From NCBI RefSeq assembly GCF_016918855.1, contig NZ_JADKYB010000026.1, positions 85,106-149,105 on the forward strand: a stretch of 64,000 nucleotides of DNA, given 5' to 3'. The position numbers were made by a program, and so were the translations under genes. Within the stretch, counting starts at the first letter, position 1. Every line of letters begins with the position of its first letter. The stretch is from Actinacidiphila acididurans (GTDB taxonomy: Bacteria; Actinomycetota; Actinomycetes; Streptomycetales; Streptomycetaceae). The notes beneath the pieces were generated by a model. It made no database searches and was not told the origin of the DNA. It saw only the letters and a program-made list of their open reading frames with translations. This document shows, piece by piece, positions 1 to 7,432 of this stretch.

Positions 1-722
1 CGCTGACCGCGGAGGCGCTGGCCGCACGGAAGGTCATCTGCCTGGGCGTGATCATCGGTTCCTGGGCGCCCGACCCGGGCCTGGCCGAGCGCTGCAACAT
101 CGCCGACCTGCCGGTCGCGGCCAACGCCCCGCTGCTCGGCGCCCTGCCCGAGCGGGCCGCCGCCCTCTCCCCCGCGGCCTTCCGCGCCGCCGCCGCCGAC
201 TGGCTGGCCCCCGAACTCGGCGGCCGCTGGGACGCCCAGGCCTTCGCCGCGCACTACGCGCCGGCGCCGTACGCACCGGCTCCGGAAGCGGCGCCCACAC
301 CGGACCCGTCGCCCGCACCCGAAGTGTCCGCGGCACCGTACGACCCCACGCCGCAGCAGCCGCCCGCGGGGACGGCGCCGTACGGATCGGAACCGCAGCA
401 GCAGCCGGGCGGAGCGACGGAGCGGTACGGCTCGGTCCCGCCGCAACCCGGTGAGTCGATCCCCCCGCACGCATCGCACCCGCAGCAACCCGGCGGGTCG
501 ACCGCGGCCTACGGATCGGACTCACAGCAGCAACCGGGCGGGGAGGCTTCGCCGTACCCATCGGATTCCCGGCAACCCGGCGGGCAGGCCACGCCGTACG
601 CATCGGCGGACCAGCCGGCCCCTGGGCTGCCCGCGCAGGGTGAGCCGGGTGGCACGGACGCCCCGGCGGGAGGGGTCCCGGCCCAGGCGCCGCCGATGCC
701 CGGGGACAGGTTCAGCCGCTAG
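1..722 (+). CDS. bioD: Dethiobiotin synthase (BioD), 5'-truncated, with repetitive Pro/Gln/Gly-rich C-terminal tail
   Basis: The reading frame is open from base 3 at the window edge, so the N-terminus with the P-loop lies outside. The first ~85 residues match the end of BioD, the ATP-dependent enzyme that closes the ureido ring from 7,8-diaminopelargonate in biotin synthesis. The recognisable stretch includes LGVIIGSWAPDPGLAERCN, then APLLGALPE and WLAPELGGRWD. A normal BioD ends about there. Here roughly 150 more residues follow, built from imperfect repeats of about 17-18 residues carrying YGS, QQPGG and PY, rich in Pro, Gln, Gly, Ser and Tyr. This tail looks disordered. The family assignment rests on the C-terminal part only, but in Streptomyces bioD commonly lies close to purB, which fits. 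Confidence 0.8.
   Translation, partial: LTAEALAARKVICLGVIIGSWAPDPGLAERCNIADLPVAANAPLLGALPERAAALSPAAFRAAAADWLAPELGGRWDAQAFAAHYAPAPYAPAPEAAPTPDPSPAPEVSAAPYDPTPQQPPAGTAPYGSEPQQQPGGATERYGSVPPQPGESIPPHASHPQQPGGSTAAYGSDSQQQPGGEASPYPSDSRQPGGQATPYASADQPAPGLPAQGEPGGTDAPAGGVPAQAPPMPGDRFSR
345..640 (+). repeat. In-frame imperfect repeats encoding YGS...QQPGG units in the bioD tail
   Basis: About five degenerate copies of a ~54-bp unit encode peptides such as YGSEPQQQPGG, YGSVPPQPGE, AYGSDSQQQPGG, PYPSDSRQPGG and PYASADQP. The repeats keep the reading frame, so they change protein length rather than inactivate the gene. Confidence 0.7.
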
Positions 723-769
723 CTGTATTGATCACGAGCGTTGGGGACGTCAGGGCCGGCGTGGGCCGC

Positions 770-1147
770 TCAGCCGGGCACCGTCCAGGTACGGAGCTCC
801 TCCGCGATGCGGTCCACCCCGGCGGAGCCGTCCTTGACCAGGCGGGCCAGGTCGCGGACCTGTTCGGGCGTGGTGGTCACCCGCAGGCCGCCGGCCACCA
901 GGTAGGCGTAGGCGACGGCGGTGGCGAACAGGGCGTTGGAGCGCTCCAGGGCCGGGACGTGCAGGAGGAGCTGGAGCAGGGCGGCGGCGCGGGCGTGCTC
1001 GTCGGGGTAGACAGGGCGGCCGAAGATCTCGGCCTGGTGTCTGCTGACCGCGGCGACGAGGGCGCCCCAGTCGGTGACCTGCGGGTCGCCAGGGGTGTTG
1101 CGCTCGGCGACCATGAGCAGCCACGCGAGGTCGATCCGCAGCGTCAA
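770..1147 (-). CDS. Fic/Doc-like toxin of a type II toxin-antitoxin pair
   Basis: A 125-residue protein resembling the Doc/Fic-fold toxins found in streptomycetes beside ribbon-helix-helix antitoxins. The likely start is a TTG at 1147 that overlaps the antitoxin stop (TTGA), so translation is probably coupled. The body has the expected order: RIDLAWLLMVAER, then PQVTDWGALVAAV, then YPDEHARAAALLQLL. The region that should hold the Fic motif reads HVPALERSNALFATA (residues 63-77). The His and an Asn are there, but the Lys/Arg of Doc-type HxFxxxNKR is missing. Fic proteins transfer AMP or phosphate to targets; whether this degenerate version is catalytic cannot be told. It shares an autoregulated promoter with the antitoxin. 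Confidence 0.72.
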   Translation of the reverse strand: MTLRIDLAWLLMVAERNTPGDPQVTDWGALVAAVSRHQAEIFGRPVYPDEHARAAALLQLLLHVPALERSNALFATAVAYAYLVAGGLRVTTTPEQVRDLARLVKDGSAGVDRIAEELRTWTVPG

Positions 1148-1386
1148 CGGGTGCCTTCGCCGGGGTCGCCGTCCGCCCGGGCGCCGAACTCCTCGGCGAA
1201 GACCTGCTCGTACCGGCGCATGAAGTCCGCCGCGGCCTGGACGAAGGCCCGCCCGTTCTCCCCCTCGTCCTGCTGGACGAGTTCCTCGATGTAACGGTTC
1301 ACACTGATGCCGCGCTGCGAGGCGCGGGCCCGCGCCGTCTCGGCCGTGGCTTCGTCCACCCGTACGTTCAACTGGGTTTTCGCCAT
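1144..1386 (-). CDS. Ribbon-helix-helix antitoxin / autorepressor
   Basis: An 80-residue protein whose first ~45 residues (AKTQLNVRVDEATAETARARA, then GISVNRYIEELVQ) form a ribbon-helix-helix DNA-binding domain of the Arc/MetJ/CopG type. The acidic second half (residues 46-80) would bind and neutralise the toxin encoded immediately downstream. The order antitoxin-toxin with a 4-bp overlap is typical of type II systems. Only six bases separate a -10-like TAGCGT from the ATG at 1386, so the message is probably leaderless. A perfect 8+8 palindrome covers the -10/spacer region and is the likely operator. Confidence 0.82.
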   Translation of the reverse strand: MAKTQLNVRVDEATAETARARASQRGISVNRYIEELVQQDEGENGRAFVQAAADFMRRYEQVFAEEFGARADGDPGEGTR

Positions 1387-1392
1387 GCGACC

Positions 1393-1422
1393 ACGCTAGC
1401 GCCGAGGCGCTAGTAGCGGCAA
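1393..1422 (-). promoter_or_regulatory. Leaderless promoter and palindromic operator of the toxin-antitoxin operon
   Basis: Read on the minus strand: -35 TTGCCG (1417-1422), an 18-base spacer, -10 TAGCGT (1393-1398), six bases, then the antitoxin ATG. A perfect inverted repeat CTAGCGCC-GA-GGCGCTAG (1396-1413) overlaps the -10 and the spacer. This is the expected position for repression by a ribbon-helix-helix antitoxin. Confidence 0.65.
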
Positions 1423-1485
1423 GAGCGTCGTCCCGCATCGCGGAATACCGGCGGGCCCGCCGGGCACCGGTGGTGGGATGGTCCG

Positions 1486-1920
1486 ATGAACGATTTGCGG
1501 ATCCGACCGGCGGCCCCGCGCGACGTGGCCGCTGTCCTGGCCTTCTGGCGGATCGCGGCCGAGGGCACCAGCATCAGCGACGACCCGGACGGGGTGGCCA
1601 CGCTGATCGGCCGGGACCCGGAGGCGCTGCTGCTCGCCGAGCGCGACGGGGAGCTGCTGGGCACGGTGATCGCCGGCTTCGACGGCTGGCGCTGCCACCT
1701 GTACCGGCTGGCCGTGCGCCCGGACGCCCGCCGCCAGGGCGTCGCCCGGGCCCTGCTGGACGCGGCGGAGATACGGTTCGCCGCGCTCGGCGGCCGACGC
1801 GGCGACGCGATGGTCCTGGAGGACAACGACCTCGCCCACAGCGCCTGGGCCGCGGCCGGCTACGCGCGCGAGTCGCGGTGGCGCCGCTGGACCAAGCCGC
1901 TGGCGCCCGACGCCGACTGA
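1486..1920 (+). CDS. GNAT family N-acetyltransferase
   Basis: A 144-residue single-domain GNAT protein. It begins MNDLRIRPAAPRDV, the usual first strand of the fold. It has the acetyl-CoA-binding core LYRLAVRPDARRQGVARALL (about residues 73-92), where RRQGVA is the pyrophosphate-binding loop, and a later ENDLAHSAWAAAGY motif B. The fold transfers an acetyl group from acetyl-CoA to an amine; the substrate cannot be predicted. It stands alone between the toxin-antitoxin pair and the CNNM genes, and no operon is evident. Confidence 0.85.
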   Translation: MNDLRIRPAAPRDVAAVLAFWRIAAEGTSISDDPDGVATLIGRDPEALLLAERDGELLGTVIAGFDGWRCHLYRLAVRPDARRQGVARALLDAAEIRFAALGGRRGDAMVLEDNDLAHSAWAAAGYARESRWRRWTKPLAPDAD

Positions 1921-2070
1921 CCGGATCGGCCGGTCCCGTACCCGGGCGGGTCGCGATCCTCCTGCGGGCCGGAGGCGATGACGGCACCGGCACCGCCGAC
2001 GGCGGATTTCGGCCCGTACGGGCGGGTGCGCGGCGGGCGCGGGTCGCCGATCATGGGAGCGAGGTGTCCG

Positions 2071-3423
2071 ATGACCGAAACGCTCCTGCTCGTGGTGGCG
2101 GTGCTGCTCGCCCTTGCCAGCGGCGTGTTCGTCGCGGCCGAGTTCTCGATGACCACGGTCGAGCGCGGTGAGCTGGAGCGGGCGGCCCGGGCCGGGGAGC
2201 GCGGCGCGCCCGCGGCGCTGACGGCGGTGCGGACGCTGACCGTTCAGCTCTCCGGCGCCCAGCTCGGCATCACCGTGACCGGCCTGGTCATCGGCATGCT
2301 CGCCAGGGGGTCGATCGCCACGCTGCTGCGTGGGCCACTGCGGGCGATGGGGCTGGGCGCGTCGGGGGCGTCCTCGACGGCGCTGGTGCTGGGCACGGCG
2401 CTCTCGACGGTCTTCCTGATGGTGGTGGGCGAGCTGATGCCCAAGAACTGGGCGATCTCCCGGCCGATGGCGGTGGTCACGCGGGTGGCGCCGGTGCAGG
2501 TCGCGTTCAGCCGGGCGTTCGGCCCGCTGATCCGGCATCTGAACAGCGCCGCGAACCGGGTGCTGCGCCGGCTGGGTCTGGAGCCGGCCGAGGAGCTGGC
2601 CTCGGCGCGCAGCCCGCAGGAACTGGTCGCGCTGGCCCGGCACTCGGCGCAAGAGGGCGCGCTGGAGGCCGACACCGCGGAGCTGTTCGTACGCCTGCTG
2701 GGCCTGGCGGAGCTGACCGCTGAGAACGTGATGACCCCCCGCGTGCAGGTCACCGCCCTGGAGGAGCAGGCAACGGCGGAGGACGTGGCCAACGCCACCC
2801 GCGCGACCGGCCTGTCCCGCTTCCCGGTCTACCGCGACACCCTGGACGCGGTGATCGGCACCGTCCACATCAAGGACGTGCTGGCCGTCCCGGCCGCCGG
2901 CCGCCGGCACCTGCCGGTGACCGCCCTGCTGCGCGAGCCGCTGCTGGTCCCGGAGTCGCTGACCGTGGACCGGCTACTGAACCGGCTGTCCAGCCGTCAG
3001 TCGATGGCGGTGGTGATCGACGAGTACGGCGGGACCGCCGGGGTCGCCACGATGGAGGACATCGTGGAGGAGGTGGTCGGCGAGGTCCGCGACGAGCACG
3101 ACCCGCACGAGCTGCCCGACCTGCTCTTCCTGCACGAGGACCGGCAGGGCCGGCGGGTCTACGACGCGGACGGCGCCACCCGGACCGAGGACCAGCTGGA
3201 GCGGATCGGGCTGCGCGCGCCCGAGGGACCGTACGAGACGCTGGCCGGGCTGGTGGCGCACCGGCTCGGGCGGATCCCGGAGCGCGGGGACGTGCTGGAG
3301 GTCGGCGGCTGGCGGATCGAGGTGACCGAGTCGGCCGCCCACCGCGCGGCCCGGGCACTGCTGACCGCGCCGCCGGGCGGGCGCGGGCCGGGCCCGGAGC
3401 ACGAGCGGGAGCCGGTGCCATGA
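2071..3423 (+). CDS. CNNM/CBS-domain membrane protein of the HlyC/CorC family, long form
   Basis: A 450-residue protein with the order CNNM transmembrane domain (about residues 1-190), paired CBS domains (about 215-330) and C-terminal CorC_HlyC domain (about 345-435). The membrane part has the signatures SGAQLGITVTGLVIG and GELMPKNWA. The CBS part contains VMTPRVQ and SRFPVYRD. Family members are implicated in divalent cation transport or homeostasis, with CBS domains sensing nucleotides. I chose the ATG at 2071 rather than one at 1978 because the N-terminal membrane helix starts directly there and a GAGG lies six bases upstream. The stop overlaps the next gene by ATGA, so the two paralogues are probably co-translated. 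Confidence 0.88.
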   Translation: MTETLLLVVAVLLALASGVFVAAEFSMTTVERGELERAARAGERGAPAALTAVRTLTVQLSGAQLGITVTGLVIGMLARGSIATLLRGPLRAMGLGASGASSTALVLGTALSTVFLMVVGELMPKNWAISRPMAVVTRVAPVQVAFSRAFGPLIRHLNSAANRVLRRLGLEPAEELASARSPQELVALARHSAQEGALEADTAELFVRLLGLAELTAENVMTPRVQVTALEEQATAEDVANATRATGLSRFPVYRDTLDAVIGTVHIKDVLAVPAAGRRHLPVTALLREPLLVPESLTVDRLLNRLSSRQSMAVVIDEYGGTAGVATMEDIVEEVVGEVRDEHDPHELPDLLFLHEDRQGRRVYDADGATRTEDQLERIGLRAPEGPYETLAGLVAHRLGRIPERGDVLEVGGWRIEVTESAAHRAARALLTAPPGGRGPGPEHEREPVP

Positions 3424-4436
3424 CCGCGGTGCAGGTGCTGGTCGGGCTGCTCACGATCGTGGCGAACGCCTTCTTCGTCTGCGCCGAGTTCGCCATGGTC
3501 TCGGTGCGGCGCAGCCAGATCGAGCCGCGGGCCGGTGCCGGTGACCGGCGGGCGCGGCCGGTGCTGTGGGGCCTGGAACACCTGTCGCCGCTGCTGGCCG
3601 GGGCACAGCTCGGCATCACCGTGTGCACCCTGGTGCTCGGCATCGTGGCGGAGCCGGCCATCGCGGACCTGGTGGAGCCGCTGTTCCGGGCGGTCCACGT
3701 ACCGCACGGCGCGGTGCACCCGGTGTCCTTCGTGATCGCGCTGGCGCTGGCCACGTATCTGCACATGCTCTTCGGCGAGATGGTGCCGAAGAACATCGCG
3801 CTGGCCGGGCCGGTCCGGTCGGCGCTGCTGCTCGGGCCGCCGCTGGTGGCGCTGACCCGGGCGCTGCGGCCGCTGATCTTCGGCATCAACGCGCTGTCCA
3901 ACGCGGGGCTGCGGCTGCTGCGGGTGGAGCCGCGCTCGGAGGTGGCCGCGGTGTTCTCGTCGGACGAGCTGTCCCGGATCGTGGGGGACGCGGGCGAGGC
4001 GGGCATGCTCGACGAGCGGGCCACGGCCCGGCTGCGGGAGGCGCTGGAGCTGGGGCGGCGGCCGGTCGGCGAGATCGTGGTGCCGGCCGAGCGGGTGGTG
4101 CGGGCGCCGCTGGGCAGCACCCCGGAGGGGCTGGAGGAGTTGAGCGCCACCTCCGGCTTCTCCCGGTTCCCGGTGGCCGACGAGAGCGGGCGGGTGCTCG
4201 GCTATCTGCATGTGAAGGACGCGCTGGACGCCGAGCCGCGGGACGCCCCCTTCCCCCGCTCGGCCCTGCGCCCCATCACCCGGGTCGGGGCCGACACCCC
4301 GCTGGACGACGTGCTCACCGCGATGCGGGCCCGTGGCGCCCACCTGGCCGCGGTGGTGGACGTGGAGGGGCGGGCGCTGGGCCTGGTGACGATGGAGGAC
4401 GTGCTCAAGGAGCTGGTGCGGCCGGGGCGGGCGTGA
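3420..4436 (+). CDS. CNNM/CBS-domain membrane protein, short paralogue
   Basis: A 338-residue paralogue of the upstream gene. It shares the CNNM signatures AGAQLGITVCTLVLG and GEMVPKNIA, followed by two CBS motifs (SGFSRFPVADESG and HLAAVVDVEG). It ends after the CBS pair and lacks the CorC_HlyC domain of its partner. The ATGA overlap with the upstream stop argues for coupled translation and perhaps a hetero-oligomer. Tandem long and short CNNM pairs are common in actinobacteria. The transported ion is not indicated by the sequence. Confidence 0.87.
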   Translation: MTAVQVLVGLLTIVANAFFVCAEFAMVSVRRSQIEPRAGAGDRRARPVLWGLEHLSPLLAGAQLGITVCTLVLGIVAEPAIADLVEPLFRAVHVPHGAVHPVSFVIALALATYLHMLFGEMVPKNIALAGPVRSALLLGPPLVALTRALRPLIFGINALSNAGLRLLRVEPRSEVAAVFSSDELSRIVGDAGEAGMLDERATARLREALELGRRPVGEIVVPAERVVRAPLGSTPEGLEELSATSGFSRFPVADESGRVLGYLHVKDALDAEPRDAPFPRSALRPITRVGADTPLDDVLTAMRARGAHLAAVVDVEGRALGLVTMEDVLKELVRPGRA

Positions 4437-4516
4437 CGGCGGGCGGGCCCGGCGGCCGTGTGCGCGGGCGGGGCGGTGCGGACCGGGCGCGGGGGCTCCC
4501 CTAGGATCGCCCCGTC

Positions 4517-5335
4517 ATGGGGACTCCGTTTGCGTACACCAGCTTTGTCGCGGTCGGCGACTCGTTCACCGAGGGCATGTCGGACCTGCTGCCCGACGGC
4601 AGTTACCGGGGGTGGGCGGATCTGCTCGCGGCCCGGCTCGCCGCGCGGACGCCGGACTTCCACTACGCCAACCTGGCGGTGCGCGGCAAGCTGATCCGGC
4701 AGATCGCGGCGGATCAGGTGGACGCGGCGGTGGCGATGTCCCCGGACCTGATCACGCTGGTGGGCGGGCTCAACGACGTACTGCGGCCCGGGTGCGACGT
4801 GGACGAGGTGTGCGCGGCGCTGGAGACCTCGGTGGAGAAGCTGGCCCCGGCCTGCCGGCAGCTCGTCCTGATGCGCAGCCCGGCCCGGCGCGGCCCGGTG
4901 GCGACCCGGTTCCTGCCGCGCATGGAGCAGCTCTTCGCCTTCATCGACGACCTCGCCCGGGAGCACGGCGCGCTGGTGGTGGATCTCTACGGCGCCGAGG
5001 TGCTGGGCGACCCGCGGATGTGGGCCGAGGACCGGCTGCACCTGACCGGCGAGGGCCACGAACGGGTCGCCGAGGCGGTCTGGCAGACCCTCGGGCTGCC
5101 GCCGCAGTCCGAGTGGCGCACTCCGCTGCCACCGCACGTCCCGGCCGCCTGGGCCGCCCGCCGGGTCGCCGACCTGCGCTTCACGAGCCGCCATCTGCTG
5201 CCCTGGATCGGCCGCCGGCTGACCGGCCGCTCCTCCGGCGACGGCCGCGAACCGAAGCGCCCGGCGCTGCTGCCGTACGAAGTGCTGTCCGCATCGCCGA
5301 CCACGCCGTACGAAGCGCCGTCCGAGGCCGGGTGA
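4517..5335 (+). CDS. SGNH/GDSL-type hydrolase
   Basis: A 272-residue SGNH-fold esterase or lipase-like protein. It has block I VGDSFTEGM (nucleophile Ser near residue 14), block III GGLND (about residue 83) and block V DRLHLTGEGH carrying the catalytic Asp and His (about residues 173-182). No signal peptide is visible, so it is probably cytoplasmic, unlike many secreted streptomycete GDSL lipases. The C-terminal ~60 residues are Arg/Pro-rich. A -10-like TAGGAT (4502-4507) lies nine bases before the ATG and there is no good ribosome-binding site, suggesting a very short or absent leader. The natural ester is unknown. Confidence 0.86.
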   Translation: MGTPFAYTSFVAVGDSFTEGMSDLLPDGSYRGWADLLAARLAARTPDFHYANLAVRGKLIRQIAADQVDAAVAMSPDLITLVGGLNDVLRPGCDVDEVCAALETSVEKLAPACRQLVLMRSPARRGPVATRFLPRMEQLFAFIDDLAREHGALVVDLYGAEVLGDPRMWAEDRLHLTGEGHERVAEAVWQTLGLPPQSEWRTPLPPHVPAAWAARRVADLRFTSRHLLPWIGRRLTGRSSGDGREPKRPALLPYEVLSASPTTPYEAPSEAG

Positions 5336-5462
5336 CGCGAGCCGCGGGCAGGTCCGCGGTCCCGCTCCGCGTCCGTACGGTTGCGCCCGGTCACCCCATA
5401 TGCAACCCTGGGGTTGCGTAAGCAGCGGAGACGAGGGCACGCTCCGGGCCCGCCGCGGCGGC

Positions 5463-5876
5463 TCACACCGCGGTGGCCCGGTCCCCGACCGGCACCTGCG
5501 GGAGCCAGGACACCGCGTCCTCGGGGAAGCGCTGGACCTCCGGGACGACCACGGAATGGTCGTCCAGGCTCATGATCGTGACAAAAACGGCCGAGGCTCC
5601 GTCGTCGAGTGCGCAGATACGCGCACCGCATTGGGGACAGAATCCGCGATTGACGCCCGGCCAGGTGGCGAACCAGGTCGGCTCACCGCCCGGGCCGTCC
5701 CAGGAGAAACCCTGGAGGAGAAAGCCGACCCAGGCCGTCATCGGCCCGCCGGACAGTTTCTTGCAGTGTGCACAACTGCACACGAGCGGGGCGATCGGAT
5801 TACCCGTCACGGTGTACCGGATGTTCCCGCACAGGCAGCCGCCGGTGAAGGTCTGCTGCTGATTCGTTTCGCTCAT
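5463..5876 (-). CDS. GFA (CENP-V/GFA) domain protein
   Basis: A 137-residue zinc-binding protein of the family named after glutathione-dependent formaldehyde-activating enzyme. The Cys set is visible: GGCLCGNIRY (C-x-C) near the N-terminus, VCSCAHCKKLSGG in the middle, and FCPQCGARI in the second half. I chose the ATG at 5876 (MSETNQQQ) because the conserved domain begins just after it; an upstream start at 5975 would add 33 unrelated residues. Most GFA-domain proteins have not been shown to act on formaldehyde, so the biochemical role is open. It is transcribed divergently from the hydrolase gene that starts at 6267. Confidence 0.8.
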   Translation of the reverse strand: MSETNQQQTFTGGCLCGNIRYTVTGNPIAPLVCSCAHCKKLSGGPMTAWVGFLLQGFSWDGPGGEPTWFATWPGVNRGFCPQCGARICALDDGASAVFVTIMSLDDHSVVVPEVQRFPEDAVSWLPQVPVGDRATAV

Positions 5877-6266
5877 GCCGTCTTCCCGGAACCTGCGCCA
5901 CCAGTTGCGCAGAGGAATATGCCATGCCCGCTGCCGGGCCGCCAGCACGACACGCTGAAACGTCGGCCGGACCACAGGGGACCAGTGGTAATCCGATCGG
6001 ATGACGATCGGTTCAGCATTAATCGATTATGTGATCGGCAAGGTGCTCACCGGTGTGATGGGCTGTTTGAATGTTCTTCCGCATTGCCCTGTCGACCCCA
6101 AAAGCGGTATCGGACCGGCGGAGAGCACGGCGGAAGAGGACCATTTCGTGTCACCTATTCATGATTCCTCGTACCGCGGGGCGGCGGGCGGCCGCTTCCC
6201 GCGAGTCGAATTCCGGCCACGCACAACCGCGAGCCACGTACAACCACAAGGAAGTGGAGTGAAAAA
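5877..6266. other. Divergent regulatory region of lower GC between the GFA gene and the hydrolase gene
   Basis: This 390-base stretch has noticeably more A and T than its surroundings. GATCGG occurs three times (5995-6000, 6006-6011, 6033-6038), CCGATCGG (5993-6000) is palindromic, and TAATCGATTA (6020-6029) is a perfect 10-bp palindrome. An open frame from 6001 to 6270 contains a TTA codon and ends overlapping the hydrolase GTG, but its codon use is poor. I read the region as promoter/operator sequence. Confidence 0.5.
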
Positions 6267-7316
6267 GTGACGACGGACAGGCGAAAGGCGATCACACCGG
6301 GCGCGGAAGGCGCGATGCGCGCCGTCACGGCCGAGTTCCCGGCATCAGCGGCACCGGCCCCATCGGCGACAGCGGCTCCCCCCGGTCCGGCCCGCGCGCC
6401 CAAGCACGGCAGGGTGGCCTCGGCCGTGCCGACCGACACCCGGCTCGCGCACTCGCTGGAGGGGGACTTCCACAGCTCCCATGTCACGGTGCGGGGCCTG
6501 CGGCTGCACTACGTCGCCGGCGGGGAGGGCCGGCCGCTGATCCTGCTGCCCGGCTGGCCGCAGACCTGGTGGGAGTTCCGCAAGGTGATGCCCGCGCTGG
6601 CGGCCGCCGGGTACCGGGTGATCGCGGTGGACCTGCCGGGCATGGGCGGCTCGGACAAGCCCGCCGGTGGGTACGACAAGAAGACGATGGCCGGGGTCAT
6701 CCGCAGTCTGATACGGGCACTCGGCTACCGAAGGGCCGACATCGCCGGCCACGACGTCGGCTCGCAGGTCGCCTTCAGCTTCGCCGTCAACCACCCCGAG
6801 GCCACCCGGAGAGTGGCCCTGCTGGAAACCCTCCACCCGGACCCGTCGCTGTACCGGATCCCGATCCTGCCGGCCCGCGGATTACCCTTCTTCCCCTGGT
6901 GGCTGGCCTTCGGCCAAGTGCCCGGGCTGCCCGAGCAAGTACTGGCCGGGCGGGCCCGGCACCTCATCGACTGGATCTTCGACGCCTTCCTGGTGGACCA
7001 GACCGCCCTGACGCTGCTGGACCGTTCCGTCTTCGCGCACGCGTACAACACGCCCGACGCGATCCGCGGCGGCAACGGCTGGTACCAGGCGTTCGGCCAG
7101 GACATCGTCGACCTGGGGACGTACGGGAAGGTGACCGCGCCGGTGCTCGGGATGGTCTCCGGCCTCGGCGACGGCGTGCTCGCCGAGCGGATGCGGGCCA
7201 CGCTGCCCACGCAGGCGGCCGACGCGCAGGTCGTCCAGGTGGAGGACGCGGGCCACTTCTTCGTCGAGGAGGCACCGCAGGCGGTGGTCGACGAGTTCGT
7301 CAGGTTCTTCGGCTGA
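6267..7316 (+). CDS. Alpha/beta hydrolase, epoxide hydrolase/haloalkane dehalogenase-like
   Basis: A 349-residue alpha/beta hydrolase. The oxyanion region reads LLPGWPQTWWEF, and the nucleophile elbow is GHDVGS, with Asp instead of Ser as in epoxide hydrolases and haloalkane dehalogenases. The catalytic His sits in EDAGHFFVEEAP near the end. The first ~65 residues form an Ala/Pro-rich extension without a clear signal peptide. The GTG at 6267 is chosen because GGAG lies seven bases upstream; an ATG at 6315 is an alternative. The palindrome-rich upstream region suggests regulated expression. Whether the substrate is an epoxide is an inference from the Asp nucleophile. Confidence 0.82.
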   Translation: MTTDRRKAITPGAEGAMRAVTAEFPASAAPAPSATAAPPGPARAPKHGRVASAVPTDTRLAHSLEGDFHSSHVTVRGLRLHYVAGGEGRPLILLPGWPQTWWEFRKVMPALAAAGYRVIAVDLPGMGGSDKPAGGYDKKTMAGVIRSLIRALGYRRADIAGHDVGSQVAFSFAVNHPEATRRVALLETLHPDPSLYRIPILPARGLPFFPWWLAFGQVPGLPEQVLAGRARHLIDWIFDAFLVDQTALTLLDRSVFAHAYNTPDAIRGGNGWYQAFGQDIVDLGTYGKVTAPVLGMVSGLGDGVLAERMRATLPTQAADAQVVQVEDAGHFFVEEAPQAVVDEFVRFFG

Positions 7317-7330
7317 CCGCCCGCCGCCCT

Positions 7331-7365
7331 GCCGCCCCACGGCGGGCCGCCGGCCGTGGGGCGGC
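7331..7365. terminator. Strong GC-rich hairpin after the hydrolase gene
   Basis: GCCGCCCCACGGC (7331-7343) pairs perfectly with GCCGTGGGGCGGC (7353-7365) across a 9-base loop, 15 bases after the hydrolase stop. There is no U-tract, as is usual for Streptomyces terminators. Confidence 0.7.
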
Positions 7366-7432
7366 GCCGTAGCTCGCGGCCGGGGATGCCGGGGCCCGGG
7401 ACCGGTGCGGGCGCCCGGTAGAATCGGCCCCC

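Noticed and set aside
6001..6270. An 89-codon frame with a TTA codon ending at the hydrolase start
   Set aside because: Third-position GC is low, there is no ribosome-binding site and no recognisable domain; kept only as a regulatory curiosity.
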